Source: a virus
DNA: 28,538 nt
IMG/VR virus record: IMGVR_UViG_3300034095_000272
Location: 1 to 28,538 of that record
Direction: 5' to 3' (one strand)
Shown: piece after piece, positions 28,382-28,538 of the stretch
Layout of the letters: each line of letters begins with the position of its first letter
Position numbering within the stretch: the stretch's first letter is position 1
Program-made: the position numbers and the translations under genes
The notes under the pieces: model-generated
The model's input: only the letters and a program-made list of their open reading frames with translations
The model's database searches: none
What the model was told of the DNA's origin: nothing

Positions 28382-28538
28382 TGTGTTTTAGTTTTTAGTT
28401 GTTTTTTTTATTTTTAATCATAGCTTCGCTTTTATGCTACATTAGGACCAGAACCCTAAATTAACATTGATTAATTCCCTATTCAATTAATAAAGCAATA
28501 TCTACACTTTCCTGCTACGCCAATTTCTTATTTACTTC
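28382..28538 (-). other. Upstream non-coding stretch at the right edge
   Basis: The 157 nt hold no start-to-stop gene. A stem-loop (TTAGG, 8-nt loop, CCTAA; 28442-28459) is visible. At the edge a minus frame reads EVNKKLA and then TAG (28515-28517), possibly the end of a gene outside the window. I see no convincing promoter, though a weak TAATTTAG box with a poor -33 is present. Confidence 0.35.

Noticed and set aside
28442-28459. tRNA T-arm-like stem-loop (TTAGG, 8-nt loop, CCTAA)
   Set aside because: The loop is one base too long and no matching acceptor, D or anticodon stems could be found around it.
28466-28538. Idea that TAG is recoded to an amino acid, because a coding-like frame at the right edge is cut by TAG
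   Set aside because: Too short to judge. Two in-window genes (10593-10739 and 23880-24074) end plausibly with TAG.

Overview
This window looks like part of a tailed-phage genome (free phage or prophage) from a Bacteroidota host, most likely a Flavobacterium-like bacterium. The DNA is very A+T-rich. Every convincing gene lies on the minus strand. Three sites fit the Bacteroidota promoter pattern (TTTG, about 19-21 nt, TAnnTTTG). Many products are families typical of phages of this phylum: a DUF6712-like connector, an XkdF-like protease, a DUF3127-like SSB-type protein and the Cys-rich CLCADGTY small tail protein. No integrase, rRNA, tRNA or CRISPR array is visible, so lifestyle cannot be decided.

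Transcription runs from high to low coordinates. (1) 28381-27591: a short unit with a NinG-like nuclease, closed by a strong terminator (27504-27535). (2) 27484-22644: a replication/recombination/takeover block behind two promoters (27454-27484, 22984-23014). It holds an ERF-type annealing protein, a DUF3127-like protein, an RNAP alpha-CTD-like protein, a DnaB-type ATPase, a sigma-like factor, many tiny ATGA-coupled genes and a possible PD-(D/E)XK protein. (3) 22641-18556: a FEN-type 5'-3' exonuclease, a Mom-like DNA-modification enzyme, RHH, DnaA-domain-IV-like and HTH proteins, then small and large terminase. (4) 18503-17981: a self-contained promoter, two small genes and a terminator. (5) 17921-8926: tail genes, starting with a frameshifted tail-chaperone pair, then tail completion proteins, an S74 fibre, large baseplate-like proteins and the tape measure. 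(6) 8861-3449: XkdF-like protease, fibres, scaffold-like protein, major capsid and a probable tail-tube protein. (7) 3365-1: a small protein, the portal, a connector, a holin candidate, an M15 endolysin and the start of one more gene.

Two expression classes can be read from the leaders. Seven units of the early/replication type carry an ACTAAAACAAA-like leader just before the start codon. Four structural units instead carry a CGTTATA motif, usually straight after a terminator or hairpin, and may be a phage-specific late class served by the encoded sigma-like and alpha-CTD-like proteins (inference).

The most interesting feature is an 18-bp inverted repeat whose loop contains the start codon of the Mom-like gene. 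Its single DNA mismatch becomes a G-U pair in the mRNA, so the mRNA could fold the start into a long-range stem-loop. This recalls the translational control of phage Mu mom. Second is a clear -1 slippery T9 run joining the two tail-chaperone frames.
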